From Prolixibacteraceae bacterium (lineage in GTDB: Bacteria; Bacteroidota; Bacteroidia; Bacteroidales; Prolixibacteraceae), in contig JAIBEY010000013.1 of assembly GCA_019459525.1 (NCBI GenBank), positions 1 to 64,000 on the forward strand: a stretch of 64,000 bases of DNA, in the 5' to 3' direction. Both the position numbers and the translations under genes were made by a program. The notes under the pieces were generated by a model. That model worked only from the letters and a program-made list of their open reading frames with translations. It had not been told where the DNA came from and did not search any database. Shown one piece after another: positions 56,208-64,000 of the stretch (its first letter is position 1; every line of letters starts with the position of its first letter).

Positions 56208-56247
56208 TGAAGGCAATAAGAAGATTTTTTTCCTCTTATCGCCTTCA
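56208..56247. other. Hairpin without T-run between rocD and the AsmA-like gene
   Basis: TGAAGGCAATAAGA and TCTTATCGCCTTCA form a 14-bp stem with one mismatch and a T-rich loop. It lies 41 bases after the rocD stop on the minus strand. No T-tract follows, so terminator function is uncertain. Confidence 0.5.
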
Positions 56248-56287
56248 TACCTAACTGAATAGCTGCTGAGACTTTTTATCTAAATTA

Positions 56288-57511
56288 CTAAACTCCCAGT
56301 TCGGCAAATGTCTTTTCTATAATATTCAGAGCTTCAAGTAATTGCTCCTCATTAATAATCAGTGGGGGAGTGAAACGAATAATGTGTTCGTGAGTGGGCT
56401 TGGCTAATACACCATTGTTTTTTAGCGCTATACAAACATCCCAGGCCGTGATACCATTGACCGGTTTTATAACTACTGCGTTCAGTAATCCTTTTCCACG
56501 AACAAGTTCAATCAGTTCAGAATCGATCGATTTTAGTTTTTTTCTGAAAATTTTACCCATCTTCTCCGAATTTTCCACCAGATTTTCTTCCCGGATGACT
56601 TCCATAGCTGCTACGGCTACTTTTGCAGCAAGTGGATTTCCTCCATACGTTGAACCATGTTCTCCGGGTTTAATGGTCAGCATAATTTCATCGTCGGCCA
56701 ACACGCAAGATACGGGCAGCATACCGCCTGAAATGGCCTTACCAAGAACCAGGATGTCTGGCCTTACATTTTCATGATCGCAGGCAAGCATTTTCCCGGT
56801 TCGGGCCAATCCTGTCTGTACCTCGTCGGCTACAAATAAAACATGGTGCTTTTTGCACAGCTCGAACGCCTTGCGGAGATAACCATCTTCAGGAACATAT
56901 ACCCCGGCCTCTGCCTGTATGGGTTCAACCAGAAATCCGGCAACATTGGGATCTTCCAGAGCCTTTTCGAGAGCTTTGATATCGTTGTAGGGTACATGGA
57001 TAAATCCAGGGGTGTATGGACCGTAATCGTTGTACGAATCCGGATCGGATGACATGGAAATAATGGTTATTGTGCGTCCGTGAAAGTTGCCGTTGCAAAC
57101 AATAATTTTTGCTTCGGTTTTGGGTACCCCTTTTACTTTGTAGGCCCATTTGCGGATAAGTTTTAAGGCTGTTTCATCGGCTTCGGCCCCCGAATTCATA
57201 GGTAACATCTTATCGTACCCAAACAGGCTGGTCATATATTCTTCCCACTCGCCCAATACATTGTTATAAAAAGCTCTTGATGTTAAAGCCAGTTTCTGTG
57301 CCTGATCGGTCAGAGCCTTTACAATTTTAGGATGACAATGTCCTTGGTTTACTGCTGAATAAGCTGAAAGAAAATCGAAATATTTCCTGCCTTCAACATC
57401 CCAGACATAAATTCCTTCACCCCGTTCCAAAACAACAGGTAGTGGGTGATAATTATGAGCTCCGAACCGTGATTCACGATTCATGTAATCTTTTTCGCTT
57501 AAAGCATTCAT
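56288..57511 (-). CDS. rocD: Ornithine aminotransferase
   Basis: A 407-residue class III PLP aminotransferase converting ornithine and 2-oxoglutarate to glutamate semialdehyde and glutamate. Motifs: [19 protein letters not shown] (OAT-type opening), [37 protein letters not shown], the cofactor segment [17 protein letters not shown], and PLP lysine in [29 protein letters not shown] is intact. With the OTC and carbamate kinase at 12.4-14.5 kb it completes a route from citrulline via ornithine to glutamate. No promoter box was found. Confidence 0.95.
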   Translation of the reverse strand: MNALSEKDYMNRESRFGAHNYHPLPVVLERGEGIYVWDVEGRKYFDFLSAYSAVNQGHCHPKIVKALTDQAQKLALTSRAFYNNVLGEWEEYMTSLFGYDKMLPMNSGAEADETALKLIRKWAYKVKGVPKTEAKIIVCNGNFHGRTITIISMSSDPDSYNDYGPYTPGFIHVPYNDIKALEKALEDPNVAGFLVEPIQAEAGVYVPEDGYLRKAFELCKKHHVLFVADEVQTGLARTGKMLACDHENVRPDILVLGKAISGGMLPVSCVLADDEIMLTIKPGEHGSTYGGNPLAAKVAVAAMEVIREENLVENSEKMGKIFRKKLKSIDSELIELVRGKGLLNAVVIKPVNGITAWDVCIALKNNGVLAKPTHEHIIRFTPPLIINEEQLLEALNIIEKTFAELGV

Positions 57512-57687
57512 GGGTTCCGTATTTTAAGATTTGAACTACAGAATTAAGCATATTTAAGTCCATCTCAAATAATTCCGATCTGTTATTAAATATTGGCTCA
57601 AATAAGAAAAATTAATTCAGAATGTCAATTTTGTTTATGGATAAAACCGCAACTATAAAATCGAAATTTAATCATCTTAAAAAATAC

Positions 57688-57695
57688 TATATTTG
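57688..57695 (+). promoter_or_regulatory. -7 box for the TPR histidine kinase
   Basis: TATATTTG is a perfect TAnnTTTG, 21 bases before the ATG at 57717. Confidence 0.7.
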
Positions 57696-57716
57696 TGCTT
57701 GTTATCTGATTTTTGA

Positions 57717-59618
57717 ATGAGTTCTATGCGTTATTTCTCTGCTATAAAATTTCTGGTTTTGCTTGTTTTATTTATCCCGGTTTTAACCGGATACTCAATC
57801 AGGCCTATTACCTCCGCAGAACAAAATCTTCATCCCGATTCCCTGATCGAACTAGCACGCAAACTGGTTACTGTTGCAACAAATCACGATTCCGTGTCGG
57901 TTTTATTGACTAAAGCTGATCAGCTTGCAAAAATATCCAACAATCACCATCAATCCAATGATGTTCTCATTCTGAAAGGTTTAAACGAATATTATATTGG
58001 AAATTACGAACAGGCTGTTGATTATTATTTTCAGGCCCTTTCCCTGATTGAGCTATCTAATGATTCGATATTATTGGCCCGTGTATTTCATAATCTTGGG
58101 ATGATTTACGATGAGTTCGAGGATTATGATTTGGCTATTGATTACTTCCATAAATCGCTTAAAATAAGTGAATTGATTAAGGATGATAAACTAAGGGCGA
58201 AAACATATCAAAATATAGCTATCAGCTACCAGAATAAAAAAGAATTAGCAACAGCCCTGGAGTACAACCAAAGAGCCAATCAGCTTGCAATAGATTTGAA
58301 TGATACGCAAATGCTGATTGATGTGACCAATAACTTTGGAACGATAGCGTACGATCAGAATAAACTGGACGAAAGCCTCGAATATTATCAAAAAGCACTT
58401 AAGCTGTATTTAGACATGAATGATAATCAAGGGGTTGCTTTGGCATATAACAATATTGGCTTAGTTTATCTTGATAAAAAGAATTATGAAACAGCATTGA
58501 CCTATTTTATGAAATCGCTTCATTTGGCCAACGAGTTAAAAATGAACGATTTTATTGGAGACCTCTACGGCAATCTGACTATTTATTACGAAGAGCTCAA
58601 CGATTATAAACAGGCTTATATTTACTACGATAAGTACAATACGGTATATGACAGCCTGATAGGTGAGAAAAAAAGCAAAATGATCAGGCAAATTCAGGCT
58701 AAATACCAATTATTGTCGAAAACGAAAGAACTGGAAGAATTGAAGCTGAAAAACCAGACGCAGATGCGCACGATTGATGCTGCCAAATCAATTCAGGTTT
58801 ACTTGTTTGGTATAACCTTACTTGCATTGATATTAGTGGTTGCAACGATTTATCTTTTGCGGAAAGAGAAAAAACTTGCTTCTGAATTAAAGTTAAAAAC
58901 TACTGAATTACATAACCTGAATGCATCGAAAGATAAATTCTTTTCGATTATTGCTCATGACCTGAAAAATCCATTTAATGCTTTGATAAGCTATACCAGT
59001 ATTTTAAAATCGGATTTGGATTTATTCCCGAAGGATGAATTAAAGCAGATTATTTCAGATTTAAATCAGGCTTCTGAAAACGGCTTTAGTTTATTACAGA
59101 ATTTATTGGTTTGGAGTCGCTCGCAAACAAACCGTATTCAGATTTACAAAACCAATTTTTTCCTGATGGACGTGGTTGAACAGCTAAAAGCCTTAATCGA
59201 ATTAAATCTGCTTACCAAGCAGCAGCTTTTAAAAGTTGAAGTAGATCCGGAATTAGTGGTTTTTGCCGATAAGGATATGATCTCAACGGTTTTGCGTAAC
59301 CTGGTTTTTAACGCCCTGAAATTTTCAGAAAAAGGTTCAGAGGTGGTTATAAAATCCAGGAAAAAAGGAAGAACAGTGCAGGTTGATGTGATTGATAATG
59401 GTATCGGTATGTCGGCTGAGGTTATTGATAGCTTATTCTTGATCGATAAAAACCTGACAACTCCCGGAACTGACGGCGAAGCAGGTACCGGATTGGGTCT
59501 TTTGATTTCCAATGAATTTATCTCGAAAAACGACGGCTTAATCTGGGTTGAAAGCACACCCGGGAAAGGTTCTGTGTTTTCGTTCACCATTCCACTCGGA
59601 ACTGCTGCAAAAGTTTAG
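57717..59618 (+). CDS. TPR-containing sensor histidine kinase
   Basis: A 633-residue membrane kinase. An N-terminal signal or anchor (about 8-26) comes first. A periplasmic run of about six TPR repeats follows (about 85-305; for example EFEDYDLAIDYFHKSLKI and DKKNYETALTYFMKSLHLA). Then come a coiled-coil segment (310-355), a membrane helix (361-382) and the kinase. The phospho-His is H414 in SIIAHDLKNPF; the ATPase has N-box VLRNLVFNALKFSEKG, G1 DVIDNGIGM and G2 GTGLGLLISNEFI. No response regulator gene adjoins it, so its partner is elsewhere. TPR sensors of this kind probably sense protein or peptide ligands. Confidence 0.92.
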   Translation: MSSMRYFSAIKFLVLLVLFIPVLTGYSIRPITSAEQNLHPDSLIELARKLVTVATNHDSVSVLLTKADQLAKISNNHHQSNDVLILKGLNEYYIGNYEQAVDYYFQALSLIELSNDSILLARVFHNLGMIYDEFEDYDLAIDYFHKSLKISELIKDDKLRAKTYQNIAISYQNKKELATALEYNQRANQLAIDLNDTQMLIDVTNNFGTIAYDQNKLDESLEYYQKALKLYLDMNDNQGVALAYNNIGLVYLDKKNYETALTYFMKSLHLANELKMNDFIGDLYGNLTIYYEELNDYKQAYIYYDKYNTVYDSLIGEKKSKMIRQIQAKYQLLSKTKELEELKLKNQTQMRTIDAAKSIQVYLFGITLLALILVVATIYLLRKEKKLASELKLKTTELHNLNASKDKFFSIIAHDLKNPFNALISYTSILKSDLDLFPKDELKQIISDLNQASENGFSLLQNLLVWSRSQTNRIQIYKTNFFLMDVVEQLKALIELNLLTKQQLLKVEVDPELVVFADKDMISTVLRNLVFNALKFSEKGSEVVIKSRKKGRTVQVDVIDNGIGMSAEVIDSLFLIDKNLTTPGTDGEAGTGLGLLISNEFISKNDGLIWVESTPGKGSVFSFTIPLGTAAKV

Positions 59619-59677
59619 TACTCCTGCACGTAGCGAAGGTTTTGATTACCCTATTTTACTTCCGCCGGAGCAGAAAC

Positions 59678-61726
59678 CTATTTCCAAAAACGAATAATGG
59701 CCATTTCGCAGAACAGGAAAAATAAGGCTATAGCAATAAAATATTTCCACAACTGTTTCCCATTATTTAAATCCTGCAATGTTTCACTAAAAGCAGCATC
59801 AGTTGATTCAATTAACTGGGTTTGTTTAAACTTATCAGCTTGAGTAAAACGGAGGAGTTCGTCGTTGGTGTAAAACTCTGCAACCGATTCTTTTCTCGGG
59901 TAATTAAAAGAAACCGACAGGATGGGTTGATAGTCATCTTTAACAAGAAAATGACCCGCGTCCCTTGGAACTTCATCTAAAAGGAGCTGTTGCTTGCCCG
60001 AAGCTATGGTGCGAACAGAGCTCAAAAACTCGTCGTTCGTTTGCAGGTTTATAATTTTCAGTTCATTTAAATGGAGTGTATTAGCTAAGAGAATAGGTTC
60101 ATCGGCTTCAGTAGAATAAGCATATTTTTGATGGGCCCCGCTTTGCAAAACCATATTGTAAACCGTGGGCACAAAAACAACGTGACTGATAAAATTGAAA
60201 TTTATTTTCTCAAGTGGAAAGGCAAAGGAATAAATAGAGCCATCTCCAAAAGAATAAGTGCTCAGGGCATTCTTCCCATTTCTGAATTTCAGAAGGGGAG
60301 TTTCGGGCTTCTGCATTTGATCTGTGAAAACAACATGTCCTTTAATTGCCGGTAAATCAGCTTCATTCTCCTGCTTTTTAAACACCTCGCGATACAGGTC
60401 ATGGCTGTAATTGATTTCAGAAAGAGCCATGGCCGTTGTGTCAAAAAAGGCAACAAGCTTGCCGCCAACCGAAGCGAAAAGCGAGTTGTATTCGTCGTAG
60501 TTGGCCATCCTGTTGGGAAATACCACCAATGTTCCACCTTTTTCGACAAACGAAGCCAGTTCTGTTTTGAAACCGGAACTTATTTTCTGGTTATTGATCA
60601 GGAAAATACACTGATAGTTTTTGAGTTGCGAGATTTGAACATTGCTTTCCGGGGCTTCATCATAACCTATCATTTCATCATTTTCAAATAGCGCCTTCAG
60701 GTAAACCGAACCGTTATTTTGCTGATTGTAAATTCCGAGTGCATGTAGTTTACCATGCACCTGATAACTCAAAAAGTAGGAATTGTCATAAATAATCGGA
60801 TAGTCATTGAGCTCTATTTTACAAAGCTGAATCCCTTCTGTTTTGTTGGTGTAATTCAGCTCAATGGTCAATTCTTCTTGTCCCGAAATGTTAATCTTCG
60901 AGATGGCTTTAAGCGAGTCGTTAATGGTTAGTCGCACGGGGATGTTCTGATAGGCCTGATCTGAACGATTTTGAATTCGTACAAATAGTTTTTCGTGCTG
61001 ATTTATTTTCTTTCCCGGAACCTCGAACCAACACGAATCAATAAGTAAGTTGTTGGTATTTGATGTTTTAAAAGGTAAAAGATATGTATAAACAGAAGAA
61101 TCGGGTTGAATGGATTCCATATCAAAATTGTTTTTCTGAAAATCAGACAATATGTACAATGTTTTTTCAGTCTTTTTTGCTGACGTGGATAACAGTTTTG
61201 TTGCACGTGAATACAGCTCTGAAAATTTCGGTGACCGTGAGCTTTCGTTGATGGCAGTTACTTCCTGTATCAACTGTTCTTTATTCAGTAAAAACTGATG
61301 TTGGTTTAGAAGGTCGCAGGTTTGAAGTAAAAATTGTGTGCCTACCCGATACGAATTGGCTATTTCAATGGCTTTCAGTTTGGCTTGCTCCAACAATTGT
61401 CCTTTTTCCCCTTCAGCCTTCATACTGAACGTATTGTCAACAAATAGGACAACTACCTGCCGGGCCTCGTTTGTAGTTCGGTTACTGAGAGGAATGTATG
61501 GTCGGCTGAAAGCAAATACAAGTGCAGCAATGGCCAAAATCCGTGAAAATAAAATGAGCAGTTGTTTGAGTTGTGATTTTTTTTTCGATTCCTGTCTGAT
61601 GAGTTTTAGAAGTTGGACATTACTGAAATAAACGGTCTTGTACTTCTTGAAGTTGAATAAATGAATTATGACAGGGATTAAGAGCAAAAAAAGCGCGAAT
61701 AAAAAATATGGATATAAATAACTCAT
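59678..61726 (-). CDS. BatA-type membrane protein (aerotolerance regulator N-terminal domain)
   Basis: A 682-residue protein. The first 80 residues are the double-membrane-helix BatA N-terminal domain (YLYPYFLFALFLLLIPVIIHLFNFKKYKTVYFSNVQLLK, then RILAIAALVFAFSRPYIP). A von Willebrand A-type domain follows (VVLFVDNTFSMKAEGE, with a variant of the DxSxS metal site: DNTFS). The rest has IgG-like and DUF4159/GATase-like parts (about 230-530), and a last helix (about 660-680) ends it. Such proteins sit with moxR/bat genes in Bacteroidota envelope-stress loci, but here the gene is alone. Its exact job is unknown. Confidence 0.88.
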   Translation of the reverse strand: MSYLYPYFLFALFLLLIPVIIHLFNFKKYKTVYFSNVQLLKLIRQESKKKSQLKQLLILFSRILAIAALVFAFSRPYIPLSNRTTNEARQVVVLFVDNTFSMKAEGEKGQLLEQAKLKAIEIANSYRVGTQFLLQTCDLLNQHQFLLNKEQLIQEVTAINESSRSPKFSELYSRATKLLSTSAKKTEKTLYILSDFQKNNFDMESIQPDSSVYTYLLPFKTSNTNNLLIDSCWFEVPGKKINQHEKLFVRIQNRSDQAYQNIPVRLTINDSLKAISKINISGQEELTIELNYTNKTEGIQLCKIELNDYPIIYDNSYFLSYQVHGKLHALGIYNQQNNGSVYLKALFENDEMIGYDEAPESNVQISQLKNYQCIFLINNQKISSGFKTELASFVEKGGTLVVFPNRMANYDEYNSLFASVGGKLVAFFDTTAMALSEINYSHDLYREVFKKQENEADLPAIKGHVVFTDQMQKPETPLLKFRNGKNALSTYSFGDGSIYSFAFPLEKINFNFISHVVFVPTVYNMVLQSGAHQKYAYSTEADEPILLANTLHLNELKIINLQTNDEFLSSVRTIASGKQQLLLDEVPRDAGHFLVKDDYQPILSVSFNYPRKESVAEFYTNDELLRFTQADKFKQTQLIESTDAAFSETLQDLNNGKQLWKYFIAIALFFLFCEMAIIRFWK

Positions 61727-61875
61727 TGTTTGGTTCTAAAATTAATTGGTATTGCTTACAACGAAAGCAGTAACCCATTGTTGGTTTATGAAACAAAAAT
61801 AAGAAAACAAGAATTGATCTGAGGGAATGGATGGTTTTGTTTGTAAAATCTTTCCGGAGCGGTTGCTGAAAATGA

Positions 61876-61907
61876 AGAAGGGGAGCGGCGCCTGCCATTC
61901 CCCTTCT
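61876..61907 (-). terminator. Possible terminator after mltD
   Basis: AGAAGGGG and CCCCTTCT arms around a 16-base loop, 24 bases after the mltD stop. The tail TTCATTTTC is a weak T-tract, so this is moderately supported. Confidence 0.55.
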
Positions 61908-61931
61908 GATTATAGTTGAAATAAATGTTGT

Positions 61932-63662
61932 TTAAGCTTTGGGCGAGATCTTTAGTATTTGACCAATTTTCAAACTGTTGGCCGCTTTAATATTATTTAG
62001 TTTCATGATTTCCTGATTCGAAACTCCCGGGAATTTCTTTGCAATCGACCAAAAATTGTCTCCTTTACGAACTTTGTAGTAAACGAATTCATTTTCAGTG
62101 GCTTGTTTTGCTGGTTTAACCGAACTGCTATCTTTTTTTACTGCAGGAACAACTTCAGCAACCGCTTTGTCCTGTTGCTTTGTTTCTGCGGGCTTAGTCT
62201 CATTTTGTTTCTGAGTTACGCTGGCCAAATTTTCAACAGCAGTTGTTGTTGGTTTTTTGTTGAGCGATTTTTGTTTTTCAGATCGACTCATTTTACTTAC
62301 ATGGCTGTAGTATTCGCCCTGTCCCTCAGGAACGTAAACTGTGATTTTCTGTCCAACTTTAAGGAAATTGCTCCTCATTTTGTTCCAGTATTTGAGGTCA
62401 GACTGCCTGACCCTAAACCATGCTGAAATCATTCCCAGATTATCACCTGATTTAACCGAGTAAATTACTTTATCACGACCTTTAACATCGCTTGGGCTTT
62501 TACTCGCGTAATTGTTTTGAGGATTTACAATTTCATTATTCGGGAAAAACTCGGTACGACGGTGCGAGTGAATGGCACTTTCATTTTCGAGGTAGGCCGA
62601 TATTTCATCCTGCGGCAATACCAGCGAATATCTTTTTTCTTTACTTGCTGGGATAATATCACGTCGATATTGCGGATTCAAACTCCGGATTTGCTCAACG
62701 GGAATACCTATTACTTCAGAAACCTGGTTGAAGTGAAGGTAGTCGTTTACCATAAGCGTGTCAGTAATAATCGGAAAATCGGGCGATTTAGGGAATATAT
62801 TGTGGCTTTGATAGAAATTCATTACATAGTTGGCTGCTATAAAAGCCGGAACATATCCACGGGTTTCTTTGGGAAGTTTATAGTAAATCTTCCAGTAATC
62901 TTTAGCATTCCCCGACCGTTTAATTGCTTTATTTACATTTCCCGGACCGCAATTGTATGCCGCAATTACCAAATGCCAGTCATTATAAATGTTGTACAAA
63001 TCGCGCAAGTATCTAACTGCTGCATCGGTTGCTTTCAGCGGATCACGGCGTTCGTCAACAAATGTACTGATTTCGAGTTTGTACATTTTACCGGTACCAT
63101 ACATGAACTGCCACAATCCAACAGCACTGGCTACTGAGTTCGCACCGGGGTTCAATGCCGACTCAATAATTGGGAGATATTTTAATTCCATGGGTAATCC
63201 ATATTTGGCAAGCGCTTCCTCAAACATGGGAAAATAATAATTGGCTAGTCCCAACATAACCGCGACCTGTTTCGGTTTACGAACAGTGTACATGGCTATA
63301 AAATTCTTGACCGTATTGTTGTACGAAAGGCTTACGGCCGATTGCATGGATTGCAACCGCTGAATATAAACCGTATCGGGAAGGGTTTGTTTAAGGGTGT
63401 CGGCTTCTGCCAGTTCAGTACTATCCAGTAGGAAGGCATTCTGCACATACCAACTGCTCAACATGCTGTCGAGCTTGTCAGAAAAGTATTTATTCAGGTT
63501 TTCGTCCGGAATATAATAGTACTTTTCGTAACCGTTTATTGTATCAAGTGATGCTACATTTATGGTACATGCTTTTCGAAGGTTATCCTTCTTTGCCCCG
63601 GCGGCAAATGTATGCAACCCGGCAATTGTTAGTAAAATAACTGTCAGTTGTTTTATCCTCAT
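61932..63662 (-). CDS. mltD: Lytic transglycosylase MltD-like with two LysM domains
   Basis: A 576-residue exported peptidoglycan lyase. A signal peptide (MRIKQLTVILLTIAGLHTFAAG) is followed by an SLT/goose-lysozyme-type domain (about 140-300) with the catalytic Glu in LKYLPIIESALNPGA, SAVGLWQFMYGTG and VIAAYNCGPGNV. LysM 1 (about 395-445: IYSVKSGDNLGMISAWF) and LysM 2 (about 525-576: YYKVRKGDNFWSIAKKF) bind glycan chains; a Lys/Thr/Ala-rich linker separates them. It lies 9 bases downstream of the DUF5683 gene and forms an operon with it, a conserved Bacteroidota pairing. It would cleave glycan strands during growth or division. Confidence 0.95.
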   Translation of the reverse strand: MRIKQLTVILLTIAGLHTFAAGAKKDNLRKACTINVASLDTINGYEKYYYIPDENLNKYFSDKLDSMLSSWYVQNAFLLDSTELAEADTLKQTLPDTVYIQRLQSMQSAVSLSYNNTVKNFIAMYTVRKPKQVAVMLGLANYYFPMFEEALAKYGLPMELKYLPIIESALNPGANSVASAVGLWQFMYGTGKMYKLEISTFVDERRDPLKATDAAVRYLRDLYNIYNDWHLVIAAYNCGPGNVNKAIKRSGNAKDYWKIYYKLPKETRGYVPAFIAANYVMNFYQSHNIFPKSPDFPIITDTLMVNDYLHFNQVSEVIGIPVEQIRSLNPQYRRDIIPASKEKRYSLVLPQDEISAYLENESAIHSHRRTEFFPNNEIVNPQNNYASKSPSDVKGRDKVIYSVKSGDNLGMISAWFRVRQSDLKYWNKMRSNFLKVGQKITVYVPEGQGEYYSHVSKMSRSEKQKSLNKKPTTTAVENLASVTQKQNETKPAETKQQDKAVAEVVPAVKKDSSSVKPAKQATENEFVYYKVRKGDNFWSIAKKFPGVSNQEIMKLNNIKAANSLKIGQILKISPKA

Positions 63663-63671
63663 AAGCTTTTC

Positions 63672-64000
63672 TTAAAAAGTGAATCTACAATTTATTCCTA
63701 TTAGTTTTTTATCCATACACAAAACAGGTCCAGGTGCCCAATTGATGGTTAAGTCATCACTGATGTCGAAATTGAAGAAATGAGCATCAACACTGGCATC
63801 AATAATATTTACTGCGTAAAAAACTACAGTACCAATCACTACCAAATCCCGGTTTCTTCGCCAGCCATCTTTTGCACGTCGCAAATTTTCGGTTAGCTGC
63901 GCAATATTCTCAGGTTTGAAAAAGCTTGGATTAACCTTCAAATCCAGATGAGAATTGGTATAAGGATCATTATCAATAATGTCGGAATAGGCCTGTCTGT
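63672..64000 (-). CDS. DUF5683 family protein, C-terminal part
   Basis: The frame is open through the right edge, so the start is outside the window; the first M-like codon inside the frame is not the true start. The visible 109 residues include RQAYSDIIDNDPYTNSHLDL, the RRNRDLVVIGTVVFYAVNIIDASVDAH membrane segment and FNFDISDDLTINWAPG, which matches the end of DUF5683 proteins (small membrane proteins, often next to parAB and mltD). Its function is unknown; the 9-base gap to mltD supports co-transcription. Confidence 0.8.
   Translation of the reverse strand, partial: RQAYSDIIDNDPYTNSHLDLKVNPSFFKPENIAQLTENLRRAKDGWRRNRDLVVIGTVVFYAVNIIDASVDAHFFNFDISDDLTINWAPGPVLCMDKKLIGINCRFTF

Noticed and set aside
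56208-56247. Intrinsic terminator after rocD
   Set aside because: The stem is good but no T-run follows on either strand, so it is listed only as a hairpin.
62517-63137. 206-codon plus-strand frame opposite mltD
   Set aside because: Antisense to the conserved transglycosylase domain, with no family signal and no promoter; a shadow frame.
1-64000. CRISPR array, tRNA or rRNA genes, insertion sequences, prophage, restriction or other defence genes
   Set aside because: No regularly spaced direct repeats, no tRNA-like cloverleaf with TTCRA arm, no transposase or phage genes were seen; almost all the space is taken by core genes.

Overview
The window is a piece of core chromosome from a Bacteroidota bacterium, most likely a marine or environmental member of Bacteroidales/Marinilabiliales (for example Prolixibacteraceae-like; the lineage is inference). 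The evidence is the moderate-to-low GC, the general lack of Shine-Dalgarno sequences, several -7 boxes of the Bacteroidota form TAnnTTTG, and family-typical neighbours: GGGtGRT protein plus NifU-like protein, ftsK-lolA, xerD/aroQ/pyk, split-subunit acyl-CoA carboxylase, DUF5916, a BatA-type protein and DUF5683-mltD. I see no tRNA, rRNA, CRISPR array, insertion sequence, prophage or recognisable defence island.

Layout. 1-810: end of a GGGtGRT gene and a NifU-like Fe-S protein. 975-1819: a fluoride unit consisting of promoter, fluoride riboswitch, crcB/fluC channel and DUF190 protein. 2018-3749: a stand-alone Hpt phosphotransfer protein convergent with an NtrC-type sigma-54 activator. 3960-4292: a small secreted PepSY-like protein. 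4613-10836: a TCA operon (aconitase, eukaryotic-type NADP isocitrate dehydrogenase, E. coli-type isocitrate dehydrogenase, citrate synthase). 11219-12324: two overlapping thioredoxin-fold genes. 12415-14481: carbamate kinase and ornithine carbamoyltransferase. 14721-17879: ftsK-lolA. 17931-20941: pyk, aroQ and divergent xerD. 21191-22786: ATP-type pckA. 22839-28596: an SDR epimerase, class A PBP, CLC channel/exchanger and a small membrane protein. 28712-31289: glyA and a degenerate beta-lactamase-fold lipoprotein. 31435-35707: acyl-CoA carboxylase operon (biotin carboxylase, biotin carrier, carboxyltransferase) followed by two related tiny membrane proteins. 35887-39891: DUF5916 outer-membrane protein and MATE exporter. 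39933-44144: Tat-exported TIM-barrel protein, small secreted protein, tex, pspC and a small acidic protein. 44369-50507: AGCS symporter, mutS2, a one-lobe DEAD-box-like protein and a membrane phosphoesterase. 50565-57511: Gfo/Idh/MocA oxidoreductase, a 1433-residue AsmA-like repeat protein and ornithine aminotransferase. 57717-64000: TPR histidine kinase, BatA-type protein, mltD with LysM repeats and a partial DUF5683 gene.

How the genes fit together. Central carbon metabolism dominates: TCA entry steps, PEP carboxykinase, pyruvate kinase and a propionyl/acyl-CoA carboxylase. A second theme is arginine/ornithine use (carbamate kinase, OTC, ornithine aminotransferase). A third is envelope and division work (FtsK, XerD, LolA, PBP1A, MltD, AsmA-like protein, BatA).

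No clearly new multi-gene system is visible. The most informative points are: (i) two isocitrate dehydrogenases of different ancestry in one operon, one carrying the residue pattern expected for NAD rather than NADP; (ii) six degenerate repeats of about 177 residues in the AsmA-like protein; (iii) two proteins that look like catalytically dead relatives of enzymes (beta-lactamase fold, DEAD-box RecA lobe); (iv) a perfect 12-bp inverted repeat at the carbamate kinase promoter; (v) the fluoride riboswitch unit; (vi) a dispersed intergenic repeat that appears to supply part of the mutS2 promoter.
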